Of a stretch of DNA of 64,000 nucleotides, positions 54,289-63,214 are shown piece by piece (position 1 is the stretch's first letter; each line of letters opens with the position of its first letter). Origin of the DNA: Paenibacillus hunanensis (GTDB lineage: Bacteria > Bacillota > Bacilli > Paenibacillales > Paenibacillaceae). Position numbers and translations under genes: made by a program. The DNA lies in contig NZ_BMMB01000006.1 of NCBI RefSeq assembly GCF_014645615.1, forward strand, positions 248,001-312,000, given 5' to 3'. Below the pieces are notes generated by a model. That model was given only the letters and a program-made list of their open reading frames with translations, made no database searches and was not told the DNA's origin.

Positions 54289-56103
54289 ATGACTGATATT
54301 TCAGCAAGACAGAAGAAGATCCGCAATTTCTCGATTATTGCGCATATTGACCACGGGAAGTCTACACTGGCTGACCGCATTCTAGAGTACACAGGGGCGC
54401 TCACTTCACGTGAGATGCAGGAACAGGTACTCGATCAGATGGAGCTCGAACGTGAGCGCGGAATTACAATTAAACTACAGGCGGTTCGTTTGACATACAA
54501 AGCCGATGATGGTGAGGAGTATCTGCTCAATCTGATCGATACACCAGGACACGTCGACTTTACGTATGAAGTCTCTCGAAGTCTGGCAGCCTGCGAAGGT
54601 GCATTACTCGTTGTCGATGCGGCACAGGGTATTGAAGCACAGACACTGGCTAACGTGTATCTGGCACTGGATAACAATCTGGAGATTTTGCCAGTTATCA
54701 ACAAAATCGACCTGCCAAGTGCTGATCCTGAACGGGTGAAGCAAGAGGTAGAGGATGTTATCGGTCTGGATGCAAGCGAAGCCGTGCTCGCATCTGCCAA
54801 AGCAGGGATTGGGATTAAGGAAATTCTGGAGCAGGTCGTACAAAAGGTACCTGCACCAACAGGTGATCCTTCCAATCCACTGAAAGCGCTGATCTTTGAC
54901 TCGCATTATGATCCATACAAGGGTGTTATTATCTACTCCCGAATCGTGGACGGCAAGATCAAAGCAGGCTCCAAAATCAAAATGATGGCAACAGGTAAAG
55001 AATTCGAGGTTATCGAGGTCGGTGCCTTCATGCCGCGTATGACCATCGTGGATGAGCTGAATGTAGGCGATGTTGGTTTTATCGTTGCCGGTATCAAAAC
55101 CGTTGGCGATACGCGTGTCGGTGATACCATCACAGATGCGAAAAGACCAACAGCTGAGCCACTGCCGGGTTATCGCAAAATTAACCCGATGGTGTATTGC
55201 GGTCTGTATCCGATCGAATCATCGGATTATATTGACCTGCGTGAAGCACTGGAAAAGCTACAGCTGAATGATGCTTCGCTCAGCTTTGAGCCAGAATCAT
55301 CCAGTGCACTCGGATTTGGTTTCCGTTGTGGATTCCTCGGACTCCTCCATATGGACGTGATCCAGGAGCGGATTGAGCGTGAGTTCAATATCCCGCTGAT
55401 CACAACGGCACCAAGCGTTATTTACCATGTTACACTGACCAATGGCGAGAAGGTTGTTATTGATAATCCTTCAAACTATCCTGAAGTTGGACGTATCGAG
55501 TATGTAGAGGAGCCATACGTGAAGGCTTCGATCATCGTACCGAACGACTATGTAGGAACAGTAATGGAGCTATGTCAGGGTAAACGTGGCGAGTTCATCA
55601 ACATGGAGTATCTGGATACAACGCGTGTAACGATCACGTACCAGGTTCCATTGTCCGAGATCGTTTACGATTTCTTCGATCAACTCAAATCCAGCACCAA
55701 AGGATATGCTTCGTTTGACTATGAGCTATCCGGTTATCGTCGCTCGAATCTGGCGAAAATGGACATCTTGCTTAATGGTGAACAGGTGGATGCATTGTCC
55801 TTTATCGTTCACCGTGATCGTGCGTATCATCGCGGACGCATCATCTGTGAGAAGCTGCGCGAGCTGATTCCACGTCAAATGTTCGAAATTCCGATCCAGG
55901 CATCGGTAGGTACAAAGGTAGTTGCCCGTGAAACGGTTAAAGCGATGCGTAAAAACGTCCTTGCCAAGTGTTACGGCGGTGACATCTCCCGTAAGCGTAA
56001 GCTGCTGGAGAAGCAAAAAGAAGGTAAAAAGCGTATGAAGCAGGTTGGTAACGTTGAGGTGCCGCAGGAAGCATTTATGGCTGTACTGCGTATCGACGAA
56101 TAG
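54289..56103 (+). CDS. lepA: Elongation factor 4 (LepA)
   Basis: A 604-residue ribosome-associated GTPase. G1 is AHIDHGKSTLADR, G3 DTPGHVDF, G4 NKIDLP. The EF-G-like domains II, III and V and the unique LepA C-terminal domain (SYDYR-type to KRMKQVGNVEVPQEAFMAVL) follow. It acts in translation initiation/biogenesis and back-translocation. hemW is next on the same strand after a structured spacer with a terminator. Confidence 0.97.
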   Translation: MTDISARQKKIRNFSIIAHIDHGKSTLADRILEYTGALTSREMQEQVLDQMELERERGITIKLQAVRLTYKADDGEEYLLNLIDTPGHVDFTYEVSRSLAACEGALLVVDAAQGIEAQTLANVYLALDNNLEILPVINKIDLPSADPERVKQEVEDVIGLDASEAVLASAKAGIGIKEILEQVVQKVPAPTGDPSNPLKALIFDSHYDPYKGVIIYSRIVDGKIKAGSKIKMMATGKEFEVIEVGAFMPRMTIVDELNVGDVGFIVAGIKTVGDTRVGDTITDAKRPTAEPLPGYRKINPMVYCGLYPIESSDYIDLREALEKLQLNDASLSFEPESSSALGFGFRCGFLGLLHMDVIQERIEREFNIPLITTAPSVIYHVTLTNGEKVVIDNPSNYPEVGRIEYVEEPYVKASIIVPNDYVGTVMELCQGKRGEFINMEYLDTTRVTITYQVPLSEIVYDFFDQLKSSTKGYASFDYELSGYRRSNLAKMDILLNGEQVDALSFIVHRDRAYHRGRIICEKLRELIPRQMFEIPIQASVGTKVVARETVKAMRKNVLAKCYGGDISRKRKLLEKQKEGKKRMKQVGNVEVPQEAFMAVLRIDE

Positions 56104-56153
56104 AGCGTTATAGCTTGATCCATGATGTTCTCATAACGGTTTGATCTGAGTCA

Positions 56154-56291
56154 TCCAGTTGAATCTTTACAGGGTACAGGTTGTATCCGATAAAGATTCA
56201 TTTGCTGGAAGTGACATCTGTTCGTGGTTCATTCGCGAGCAGAGAATTCATGAAGTTATACCTGATCCGTTGGACATGTGCTAGGGATCAG
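56154..56291 (+). other. Structured lepA-hemW spacer with two hairpins
   Basis: Hairpin one: TGAATCTTTA (56160-56169) with TAAAGATTCA (56191-56200), with an inner GGGTAC/GTATCC pairing and an outer CCAG/CTGG. Hairpin two: CTGATCC and GGATCAG around 56260-56291. No known RNA family is recognised. Confidence 0.55.
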
Positions 56292-56311
56292 ATGTTAAGA
56301 TGGAGGGCGCA

Positions 56312-56344
56312 GGGGAAGGCTCGGATAAGAGCTTTCCCTTTTGT
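56312..56344 (+). terminator. Terminator downstream of lepA
   Basis: GGGAAGGCTC pairs with GAGCTTTCCC around a short loop, followed by TTTTG. The next 250 bases up to hemW hold no supported gene. Confidence 0.75.
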
Positions 56345-56592
56345 CCATTTATCGTTGGTATGTTGCAGAGGATAACGGTGTAGTAGGCGATTATGGGACT
56401 GGACGGTACACAACGATAAACGATAGAGGTTTTTATGGGAATGCTGGGCTACTTGCCGAAGAAATGAATGTAAGGAATCAAATGAATATAAGTAATCAAA
56501 GGATAGAACTGAAAGACGAGCGTAGAGTTGAGCACGAATAATCTCTGGCTATAAGCTGGATTCACAATAGACTGACGGGGAGGACACCGGTC

Positions 56593-57774
56593 ATGAATCA
56601 ACTGATAAATACAGACGCGCCCCGTGCAATATATGTACACATTCCGTTTTGCACGAACAAGTGCTTTTACTGTGACTTTAACTCTTACGTTCTAAAGGAT
56701 CAGCCGGTAATGGACTATTTGCGGGCGTTAGATCGTGAGATGGAATATACGGTGGCACAGAAGCCACCGGGCGTAATTGATACCATCTTTGTAGGTGGAG
56801 GTACGCCTACTGTATTAAAAAATGAAGAAATGGAATATTTCCTGCAAAGCTTGCGTCGTCATTTCCCGAACTGGGCGGACGATATCGAGTTCACCATGGA
56901 GGCTAATCCGGGCACAACAGATGCAGATAAGCTGGCTATTATGAAGGCGGGCGGCGTCAACCGCGTGAGCTTCGGCGTACAAGCCTTTCAAAATGAGCTT
57001 CTCACAGGCATCGGACGTATCCATAATACCGACGATGTGTACCGTAGCCTTGAAAATGCACGTAAAGTAGGCTTGACCAATCTGTCGATCGACCTGATGT
57101 TTGGACTGCCTAATCAGACGCTGGATATGCTTTCTTATAGCGTAGACCGCGCGCTAGAGCTAGATCTGCCGCATTATTCGATCTATAGCTTAAAAGTAGA
57201 AGAGAACACCCTGTTCCATACCTTATTCCAGAAAAATCAGCTCCCTCTGCCAGACGAGGAAGTAGAGCTGGGCATGTACCTGCTGTTGATGGACAAAATG
57301 AAGGCAGCTGGCTACGAGCAATATGAGATTAGTAACTTTGCTAAGCCTGGCTTCGGTAGCCGTCACAATATGACGTACTGGCGCAATGAGGACTATTACG
57401 GTCTGGGCGCTGGTGCACACGGCTATGTAGACGGCAAACGCCACATCAACATCAAAGGCGTAAACCCATACAACGAAGCCGCAGCGAACGGCTTACCTCG
57501 ACTCGACGCATCCGAGATCGATCGCGATGAAGCGATGGAAGACTTCATGATGGTCGGCTTACGTATGCTAGAGGGCGTGTCCAAATCACGCTTTGCGAAG
57601 CAATTTGACGGACAGCAACTGGATGACGTCTTCCACAAGCAAATCACGCGTTTATTACGTGATGACTTGCTGGAACCAACTGAAGCCGGTTACCGTCTAA
57701 GCGAAAAAGGTCTACTATTCGGTAACGATGTATTCGCCGAATTCGTAGGTAGTCTCGTACAGGAGCACGCTTGA
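56593..57774 (+). CDS. hemW: HemW, radical SAM heme chaperone
   Basis: A 393-residue radical-SAM protein related to coproporphyrinogen dehydrogenase. The Fe-S ligands are in FCTNKCFYCDF (CxxxCxxC). The SAM-binding region includes GGGTPTVLKN and the later MEANPGT and RVSFGVQAF motifs. The fourth family cysteine typical of HemN is absent, which supports the heme-chaperone HemW assignment. GGGGAGG precedes the ATG. A terminator follows. Confidence 0.93.
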   Translation: MNQLINTDAPRAIYVHIPFCTNKCFYCDFNSYVLKDQPVMDYLRALDREMEYTVAQKPPGVIDTIFVGGGTPTVLKNEEMEYFLQSLRRHFPNWADDIEFTMEANPGTTDADKLAIMKAGGVNRVSFGVQAFQNELLTGIGRIHNTDDVYRSLENARKVGLTNLSIDLMFGLPNQTLDMLSYSVDRALELDLPHYSIYSLKVEENTLFHTLFQKNQLPLPDEEVELGMYLLLMDKMKAAGYEQYEISNFAKPGFGSRHNMTYWRNEDYYGLGAGAHGYVDGKRHINIKGVNPYNEAAANGLPRLDASEIDRDEAMEDFMMVGLRMLEGVSKSRFAKQFDGQQLDDVFHKQITRLLRDDLLEPTEAGYRLSEKGLLFGNDVFAEFVGSLVQEHA

Positions 57775-57955
57775 GCAGATTGATGCAATGATGAGGGTAA
57801 GAGGCAAGAGAGCTGGGCGTACTGACTGATCGCATAAGTATAGCTAGCATCCAGCATTATGAAATAGATGCTACTGTACAATAGGATAGTTTATTGCTGA
57901 AGGTAAGACCATTTTACAAAAAATCACCAAAGTAATATGTACAAGCAATGATGTA

Positions 57956-57992
57956 AAGGCGTTGTTCCTTATATAGGAGCAACGCTTTTTTA
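57956..57992 (+). terminator. Terminator after hemW
   Basis: AAGGCGTTGTTCCT pairs with AGGAGCAACGCTTTT (one bulge) and is followed by T's. Confidence 0.85.
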
Positions 57993-58888
57993 TATGTGGT
58001 CATATAAATTCTTACGATCTATGATGGTAATGCTATCAAAAAATGAAGGAAGACGCATTACTTCGTAAGGATGATATACATACGGCTCGATCACTTACTT
58101 GGTGCAATCACTTCAATTTTTATCAATGTATCATTATAGATAGCTAGGACTTCATCGGATACCATATTTCGAAATAAATGTACAAAGAATGATTAATAAT
58201 CAACCATCAAATCTAACCTCAAAGCCATGTAGAGTTTGCATCACAATAAATAGTTACTATTGAACAATAAATTATATTATGCCTTAGCAATCTGAAAGCG
58301 ATGCGGAAGATGCGGAATTACAATTCTTCTTTCAATCTACCGATAAAAGAAATTGTCGAGACTTCATAAATAAATTTAAGATATTCGTTAGCTTATTCAA
58401 TTAAACGAATCATCTAAAGAATATCTTAGAACTCATAAACGAGCTTATAAGCTATAAAAATATACAAAGCTCCTAAAGATGAAGCTTTAAATGTATTTAT
58501 TTTAAATACGAATGATGCAACAAGCACAGAACGAAGGCAAGGAAATAAGGGAAAAGGACGATTTATAATGTTAGTGGTCTCCTAACACGCGGTGCAATGA
58601 AGAATGATTTTTGCGAAGCAAAATATCTTACTGCTTCAGAGGAGCGGAAATCTTCATGCATTCCCCAGTCCACCCTAAGATTACAATCTACGCATACCAT
58701 TAACAAATTGCTCGCTGTATAAAATACACTCTAATCTGCATGAAATAGCCACTTCACACCTGCAAATCAACTGAAAAAACACTTCCGAAAAGAATATAAA
58801 AAAACTATATTTTCCCCATATACCGCGCGGTTCCAGCTGTAAAAAATTCAAACAAAAATTTAACGTATTTTTTTCCGAAAACCCTATT
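57993..58888. other. AT-rich gene desert
   Basis: About 0.9 kb (1.08 kb including the promoter and leader of the next gene) without any frame of useful length on either strand. It is visibly richer in A and T than its flanks. A ten-base inverted repeat TAAGATATTC/GAATATCTTA (58377-58386 and 58419-58428) is the best structure. It may be a decayed gene or a regulatory RNA. Confidence 0.6.
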
Positions 58889-58917
58889 GAATTTTCATTT
58901 GCCTTGTTGTATATTTA
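58889..58917 (+). promoter_or_regulatory. Promoter before the ArgA-like acetyltransferase
   Basis: TTGAAT and TATATT are exactly 17 bases apart. The leader to the gene is about 150 bases. Confidence 0.6.
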
Positions 58918-59071
58918 TACGTATTCATTTAACAATGATATGACATTGTCGGTTATTCAATTCATCTGGAGTTTACAAAATTAACATTGCACAAATAAAC
59001 GAAGAGGTAGACGGAGCCCTGAACATACCCTAGGACTGATCCGCAACGCCGCAACGAGGAGGCACGTATTC

Positions 59072-59542
59072 ATGTATGCTGTAGTCACTTGCAGAGCAGC
59101 TGTACCCGAAGATGTAGAAGCATTGTATCAATTAATCGCAGGTTATGCTGAGCGAGGTATCATGTTGCCGCGTTCCCGTGAGGCGCTGCATCGGCAGCTA
59201 GAGCATTTTGTTGTGGCAGAGATTGATGGTGAGCTGGTAGGCTGTGGCTCGCTATGCAAGCTTGGAGAAGAACTGGTCGAGATTCGCTCGCTGGGTATTT
59301 CTGAAGGTCATAAAGGGCAGGGAATTGGCTCTAAGCTCGTCGATACATTAATCGAGCATGCAGCGAAGCGCAAATTGCGTAAAGTGATGGCGCTGACGTA
59401 CGAAGTATCCTTTTTCAAAAAGAACGGCTTTGAAGTGGTTGAGACAAGCATTTTCCCTGAGAAGGTATGGGCGGATTGCCGTCATTGTCCAAAGCAGGAT
59501 CGTTGCGATGAGATCGCTGTGTTGAAGGTACTGGATATTTAA
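59072..59542 (+). CDS. ArgA-like N-acetyltransferase
   Basis: A 156-residue GNAT protein. The acetyl-CoA loop is GHKGQGIGSKLVDTL, followed by ALTYEVSFFKKNGFEVV. The C-terminal Cys pair region VWADCRHCPKQDRCDE is typical of short N-acetylglutamate-synthase-like proteins. The start of arginine synthesis is a likely role, but the substrate is not proved. AGGAGG precedes the ATG. It is monocistronic between its promoter and a terminator. Confidence 0.85.
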   Translation: MYAVVTCRAAVPEDVEALYQLIAGYAERGIMLPRSREALHRQLEHFVVAEIDGELVGCGSLCKLGEELVEIRSLGISEGHKGQGIGSKLVDTLIEHAAKRKLRKVMALTYEVSFFKKNGFEVVETSIFPEKVWADCRHCPKQDRCDEIAVLKVLDI

Positions 59543-59686
59543 GTCTGAAATGAATCCGTTAGCGTTGATCATGCAGAATAAAGGGAATCAGCTGGCAATA
59601 GCATCTGCCTGTATAGGTGGATAGGCTGTAAAGCTACTGAATGTACACGAATCCTCTTTTCTATGTGGTCATCTATATATGAGAAT

Positions 59687-59726
59687 AAAGTCGATTGCCT
59701 GCTATAAAAGGGGCAATCGACTTTTT
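59687..59726 (+). terminator. Terminator after the ArgA-like gene
   Basis: AAAGTCGATTGCC and GGCAATCGACTTT are perfect arms followed by T's. Confidence 0.9.
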
Positions 59727-59827
59727 GTATGACGGGACAGAGATCAAGCAGTGTTTCGCAGGGATCAAGCAGGGATTAAAAAGTGTATCAAAAACAGCAT
59801 CAACCACATAATATATAATATCCACAC

Positions 59828-59855
59828 TTGCAAAATAAAATCTAAACCCTATAAT
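59828..59855 (+). promoter_or_regulatory. Promoter of the MarR gene
   Basis: TTGCAA and a perfect TATAAT are 16 bases apart. The operator 59860-59872 lies at the start of transcription. Confidence 0.7.
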
Positions 59856-59859
59856 ATGG

Positions 59860-59872
59860 TTAGATAATCTAA
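59860..59872. promoter_or_regulatory. MarR operator, site 1
   Basis: TTAGATAATCTAA, a 13-bp palindrome at the +1 of the MarR gene. The same palindrome, in opposite orientation with matching flanks, precedes the MFS gene. Confidence 0.75.
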
Positions 59873-59897
59873 TCATATATACAAAGGATGAGTTCTA

Positions 59898-60455
59898 ATG
59901 GTTCGCAAGCATATTAACTATGGCACGACATCTGATCCATCGCTGCCGCGACTTGGAAGTGAACCGTATAATGAGCTATGCCAGCAAACTGCCGCAACGC
60001 ACACGTCGGTTGCAGCTGCTCAGCTTGGTCTATTGATGTTATGGAATAGCGATCATGTATTAGATGTGATGGATGATGCGCTCGCGCCATACGACATTAG
60101 TGAGAGCAAGCTGGATGTGTTGTTGCTGATTCGATTGCATGAAGGTCAGCGCGATGTGACTGCATCGGAGCTTGCCCAGCGATTGGGGATACGCAAGGCG
60201 TCGGCGACTATTTTGTTAAATGGACTGGAGAAGAAGGGCTGGATTTACCGTCAGCCAAGTCAGCACGATGGACGCAAAAGCTATATTCATTTAACCACAG
60301 CCGGCAAGCAGCTACTGGATAATGTGTTACCTGAGTTCTGGCAAGCGTGCGCTTCATTAGTCGACGGATTGGATGAACAGGAACGCCAACTGCTGCATAA
60401 GCTGATGCTCAAATTCAAAAAACAGATCGAAAATCGGTTAGGCTCAGGTCGATGA
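59898..60455 (+). CDS. MarR-family transcriptional regulator
   Basis: A 185-residue winged-helix regulator. The helix-turn-helix is in VTASELAQRLGIRKASATILLNGLEKKGWI (residues about 90-120), followed by the beta-wing RQPSQHDGRKSYIHLT. The first 40 residues are an unusual polar extension. AAGGA lies nine bases before the ATG. It probably represses itself and the MFS gene next to it through the shared TTAGATWATCTAA sites. The inducer is unknown. Confidence 0.92.
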   Translation: MVRKHINYGTTSDPSLPRLGSEPYNELCQQTAATHTSVAAAQLGLLMLWNSDHVLDVMDDALAPYDISESKLDVLLLIRLHEGQRDVTASELAQRLGIRKASATILLNGLEKKGWIYRQPSQHDGRKSYIHLTTAGKQLLDNVLPEFWQACASLVDGLDEQERQLLHKLMLKFKKQIENRLGSGR

Positions 60456-60469
60456 GTAGCCGATTTTCG
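60428..60469 (+). terminator. Hairpin overlapping the MarR stop
   Basis: CGAAAATCGG and CCGATTTTCG, the first arm within the coding region. The T-run is weak (TCTTTCT). It may attenuate read-through into the MFS gene. Confidence 0.5.
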
Positions 60470-60510
60470 AATCGTCTTTCTATGGAAACGATATTTTTTT
60501 GTGTAAATGA

Positions 60511-60523
60511 TTAGATTATCTAA
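60511..60523. promoter_or_regulatory. MarR operator, site 2
   Basis: TTAGATTATCTAA, 24 bases before the MFS start. The flanking ATGA and CTA match the reverse complement of site 1, so both are one motif. Confidence 0.75.
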
Positions 60524-60546
60524 CTAAATTGAAGAGGAGAATGGAT

Positions 60547-61743
60547 ATGTCGATAGTTCGTGATGGGGTTATTCTCAATGAAACGCAGTACAGATGGAGA
60601 ACATGGCTGCTCGCCTGGAGCGGTCTGATTGTGATGTGCAGCTTGTATATGACAATTCCACTGAGTACGTTATTTGCATCGCAGTTCCACGTGTCTGCTT
60701 CTATGGCTGCTCTGAGTAGTAGTGTATTTTCAATTTGCTTTGCCTGTGGTTGTCTCCTGTACGGAGCGATTGCTGATAAATACGGTCGTAAACGCGTGAT
60801 GCTGGTCGGTATGCTAGGTCTGGCTTTATCTACGCTTGCGGCAAGCCTGGTGCAGCAGTTTCCGCTATTCATTGTATTACGAGCGCTGCAAGGCTTAACC
60901 GCGTCTACGTTTTCTCCAGTTGTTCTTGCCTACATTGTAGCGATGTTCCCTTCGCAGCGTCGCGTGACAGCGATTGGTTTTGTCAGTACCGGATTTTTGC
61001 TGGCAGGTATTGTAGGTCAGGTCGTTGCTGGATATATCGGTACACATGATGATTGGCATCATTTATTTTTGCTGTTTGGCTGTCTGTATATCGTAACTGC
61101 CCTATTGCTCTGGAGCTTTTTGCCGGGCGATACGGCTGGACAGCCAGAGCTGAATCTGTATGTGTATATGAAGCAAATCAAGCATGTTATTTTGCAAAAA
61201 AATGTAGTGCTGAGCTATGTGGTCGCGTTTGTACTGCTAAATTCTTTTATCGTGATGTATGCCGTATTGAATCATCAGCTGCAAAGTGCTGCTTACGGGC
61301 TAGATGAGCAGTCGATATTGTGGATTCGAATTGCCGGTATCGCTGGTATGATCTGTGCACCGCTGGCTGGAATCCTTTCGCAGAAAAGAAGCTCACGCTT
61401 TACAGTGCTGCTCGGATTGACGGTAAGCCTGCTCAGTCTTGTAGTGATGGCAGTTTCGGTAGCCTTGCCGCTTCTCGTACTGTTCAGTATATGCGCTGTG
61501 GCGGGTATCGCGATTAGTGTACCTGCACTCGTATCAATCGTAGGACAGCTAGGGTCACAGCAGCGCGGTATTGCTGTCTCATTGTATACATTTGTGCTAT
61601 TTGTTGGGACGGCATTTGCTCCATTTTTGTCGATGCAATTCATCTCGCTGCACAGTCATATGCTGGCATTGGGTGGCAATGCATTACTGCTATTGCCTGC
61701 GCTGCTGGCGACGCTTGGTATGCGTCTGCCGAAGCAGGGATAA
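60547..61743 (+). CDS. MFS transporter (probable drug/compound exporter)
   Basis: A 398-residue 12-helix transporter. The MFS loop motif is in GAIADKYGRKRVML (residues about 75-90). Motif C-like glycine-rich sequence is in LAGIVGQVVAGYIG. The ATG at 60547 is chosen because AGAGGAG lies seven bases upstream; TTG 60529 and ATG 60541 are poorly spaced. It shares an operator with the MarR gene, so it is probably de-repressed by a toxic substrate. Confidence 0.9.
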   Translation: MSIVRDGVILNETQYRWRTWLLAWSGLIVMCSLYMTIPLSTLFASQFHVSASMAALSSSVFSICFACGCLLYGAIADKYGRKRVMLVGMLGLALSTLAASLVQQFPLFIVLRALQGLTASTFSPVVLAYIVAMFPSQRRVTAIGFVSTGFLLAGIVGQVVAGYIGTHDDWHHLFLLFGCLYIVTALLLWSFLPGDTAGQPELNLYVYMKQIKHVILQKNVVLSYVVAFVLLNSFIVMYAVLNHQLQSAAYGLDEQSILWIRIAGIAGMICAPLAGILSQKRSSRFTVLLGLTVSLLSLVVMAVSVALPLLVLFSICAVAGIAISVPALVSIVGQLGSQQRGIAVSLYTFVLFVGTAFAPFLSMQFISLHSHMLALGGNALLLLPALLATLGMRLPKQG

Positions 61744-61798
61744 ATACAGTCTATGACAACTATGTGAGCAGGTAGATGAATTTCAAATCGAACACGGT

Positions 61799-61847
61799 AA
61801 AAATACCAAACCGACTTGACAATAAAGACGTCGATTTGGTATTTTTG
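61799..61847 (+). terminator. Terminator of the MFS gene
   Basis: AAAAATACCAAACCGAC pairs with GTCGATTTGGTATTTTT (one mismatch). The hrcA promoter lies inside it. Confidence 0.88.
61816..61845 (+). promoter_or_regulatory. Sigma-A promoter of hrcA operon
   Basis: A perfect TTGACA in the terminator loop and TATTTT (4/6) in its 3' arm are 18 bases apart, placing the start just before CIRCE. Confidence 0.65.
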
Positions 61848-61856
61848 TATTAACCG

Positions 61857-61883
61857 TTAGCACTCAACTCGAACGAGTGCTAA
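61857..61883. promoter_or_regulatory. CIRCE element
   Basis: TTAGCACTC, nine bases, GAGTGCTAA: an exact match to the HrcA operator. It lies at the start of transcription of hrcA. Confidence 0.98.
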
Positions 61884-62011
61884 CGAAAAAGAGGTTGTGT
61901 TTTATTTTAAATGCTACTGCCGTATACAGACCGAGCATTTATCGGACAGACGATCCGCAATAGAAGGCTGTAGGATCGTTGTTTGCAAGGCACTCAAAGG
62001 GAGGGAGCCTC

Positions 62012-63043
62012 ATGTTAACCGAGCGTCAACAAATGATTCTGAATGCAATCGTGGATGATTATATTCGTTCGGCAGAGCCTGTCGGATCCCGTAGCATCTC
62101 CAAGCGTGGCGATGTCAACTATAGCCCGGCAACGATTCGAAATGAGATGGCTGATCTGGAGGAGCTAGGGTTTCTGGAGCAACCACACACATCCGCTGGG
62201 CGTATTCCTTCTACCAAAGGGTATCGTTATTATGTTGATCATCTTTCTCCGGTGCAATCGGTGAATCCTGCTGAGGTGAAGGAACTGAAACGCTTTTTCA
62301 CCGAGCAGCTGAGCGCTGCCGAGCAGATGATGCAGCATGCCGCTATGGTATTATCCCATGTGACGAATTATACGTCGATTTTGCTAGGCCCCGAGGTGTT
62401 CCATACCTCGCTACGCCATTTTCAGCTACTGCCGCTGGAGGATCAGAGCGCGATTGCAATTATGGTCACAAGCACAGGTCAGGTGGAAAATCGCAAAATC
62501 CGTATTCCGGATCATGTGTCTGCTTCCGAACTGGAGCAGACGGTTAATCTGCTGAATAGCCGATTGATTGGAGTACCGTTATACAAACTCAAAACACGTA
62601 TTTTCTCTGAAATTAGTGAAGAAATGCAGCGTCATCTTGAGCATTATGAAGAGATGATGGCTGCGTTAGATGGCGCATTCGGTCAGGAGCAGGAACAGAA
62701 GATTTTCCTGAGCGGTGCGACCAATATGTTGATTCAGCCAGAATTCCGGGATATGGATAAGGTGAAAAGTATTCTTGACCTGCTGGAGGAGACGCCAACG
62801 CTGACCCGGTTAATGACGGAGGCAGCAGCTCCACAGGGAATACAGGTGCGGATCGGTGCAGAGAATGCGCATGAAGCATTTGAAAATTGCAGTTTGATCA
62901 CTGCCACCTATGAGCTGGATGGCGAATCACTCGGTACTATTGGTATACTAGGACCGACGCGAATGGAATATGCACGTGTGATGGGTATCCTGAATATGCT
63001 ATCGCATGATATGACTCGTATTCTGAAGCAATGGTATCGTTAA
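62012..63043 (+). CDS. hrcA: Heat-inducible transcription repressor HrcA
   Basis: A 343-residue repressor that binds CIRCE and is kept active by GroE. The N-terminal winged helix begins MLTERQQMILNAIVDDYI and includes SAEPVGSRSIS and the HTSAGRIPSTKGYRYYVD segment. The GAF-like and C-terminal dimer domains follow to the end (GPTRMEYARVMGIL). GGGAGGGAG precedes the ATG at 62012; the TTG at 61979 has no such site. CIRCE sits 130 bases upstream, so it represses its own operon with grpE and dnaK. Confidence 0.96.
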   Translation: MLTERQQMILNAIVDDYIRSAEPVGSRSISKRGDVNYSPATIRNEMADLEELGFLEQPHTSAGRIPSTKGYRYYVDHLSPVQSVNPAEVKELKRFFTEQLSAAEQMMQHAAMVLSHVTNYTSILLGPEVFHTSLRHFQLLPLEDQSAIAIMVTSTGQVENRKIRIPDHVSASELEQTVNLLNSRLIGVPLYKLKTRIFSEISEEMQRHLEHYEEMMAALDGAFGQEQEQKIFLSGATNMLIQPEFRDMDKVKSILDLLEETPTLTRLMTEAAAPQGIQVRIGAENAHEAFENCSLITATYELDGESLGTIGILGPTRMEYARVMGILNMLSHDMTRILKQWYR

Positions 63044-63120
63044 TTCATTGTTCTCTCTAAAATGTAGCCCTATTCGCTGATTGGATCGACCCGTAGTTGC
63101 GGTAATGATTATTTTGACAG

Positions 63121-63180
63121 CGTCCCACTGTGCTTTATAGCCATCCAGTAAACGGGGAGGGAAGAGCACAGTGGTGGACG
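63121..63180 (+). other. Long hairpin between hrcA and grpE
   Basis: CCACTGTGCT (63125-63134) pairs with AGCACAGTGG (63165-63174), extended by CGTCC and GGACG. No T-run. It may be an mRNA-processing or stability site, as in the dnaK operon of Bacillus where transcript processing between hrcA and grpE is known. Confidence 0.6.
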
Positions 63181-63214
63181 TGACGATGCATCTATTTTAA
63201 GGAGGTGAACAATC

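Noticed and set aside
56341..56541. 66-codon TTG-start frame between lepA and hemW
   Set aside because: It starts within the terminator T-run, has no ribosome site and no recognisable similarity.
58880..58980. Possible ArgR boxes (TTCAATTC-like words) upstream of the ArgA-like gene
   Set aside because: The matches are partial and expected by chance in such AT-rich DNA.
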